From Alphaproteobacteria bacterium UBA6187 (GTDB lineage Bacteria > Pseudomonadota > Alphaproteobacteria > Rickettsiales > UBA6187): a DNA stretch of 11,663 nt. The stretch lies in NCBI GenBank assembly GCA_002422795.1, contig DITJ01000036.1:1-11663 (forward strand), read 5' to 3'. This document shows, one piece after another, positions 11,635 through 11,663 of this stretch. A model generated the notes under the pieces. The model did not search any database. It saw nothing but the letters and a program-made list of their open reading frames with translations, and was not told the DNA's origin. Every line of letters starts with the position of its first letter. Positions within the stretch are counted from its first letter, which is position 1. The position numbers were made by a program, and so were the translations under genes.

Positions 11635-11663
11635 AGTATAAGCGCAGGTTTATTTCCCGTAAA
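11635..11663 (-). promoter_or_regulatory. Candidate promoter of the small minus-strand gene
   Basis: On the minus strand TTTACG (11663-11658, four of six) is followed after 17 bases by TATACT (11640-11635, five of six). Transcription would start near 11628. The window ends at the -35 box, so upstream context cannot be seen. Confidence 0.5.

Overview
The window reads as an ordinary stretch of core chromosome from an AT-rich alphaproteobacterium. Support comes from dprA followed by topA, from the cluster lgt, MidA-type methyltransferase and pgeF next to a BMFP/UbiK gene and proC, from a phasin (which implies polyhydroxyalkanoate granules) and from a CarD-type regulator. A Rickettsiales-, Holosporales- or Rhodospirillales-like lineage would fit, but I cannot fix the genus. 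No tRNA, rRNA, CRISPR array, transposase, phage gene or defence gene was seen.

Layout. 1-417: repeat remnants and no convincing gene. 418-867 (-): small unknown protein with a hydrophobic N-terminus. 959-4812 (-): dprA then topA. 4813-5095: divergent promoter region. 5096-5557 (+): ribosomal protein L28 with a long Lys/Ala/Pro tail, then a strong terminator. 5783-8634 (-): lgt, MidA-family methyltransferase, pgeF. 8722-9791 (+): ubiK-like gene overlapping proC. 10067-10495 (+): phasin with its own promoter and terminator. 10740-11291 (+): carD. 11346-11564 (-): small unknown protein convergent with carD.

How the genes relate. dprA and topA both act on DNA (single-strand DNA handling, supercoil relaxation). 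Lgt and PgeF serve the cell envelope (lipoprotein lipidation, peptidoglycan fidelity). The MidA-family enzyme and UbiK relate to respiration (complex I assembly, ubiquinone synthesis). ProC makes proline, the phasin coats storage granules, and CarD stabilises RNA polymerase open complexes.

The unusual part is the repeats. Four palindromes built from degenerate 7-bp units (GTTGCTA-, GTTTGTA- and GATTTAA-like) fill gene junctions almost exactly from stop codon to next start codon. Genes that start beside them mostly lack a Shine-Dalgarno sequence, while other genes in the window mostly have one. A second, GC-rich palindrome family has inserted in frame inside the MidA-family gene and adds about 46 residues. 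Two further 106-126 bp elements with 24-25 bp inverted ends lie at 5662-5767 and 9797-9922 and seem to share a core. No new enzymatic system was found; the candidates for something undescribed are these repeats and the L28 tail.
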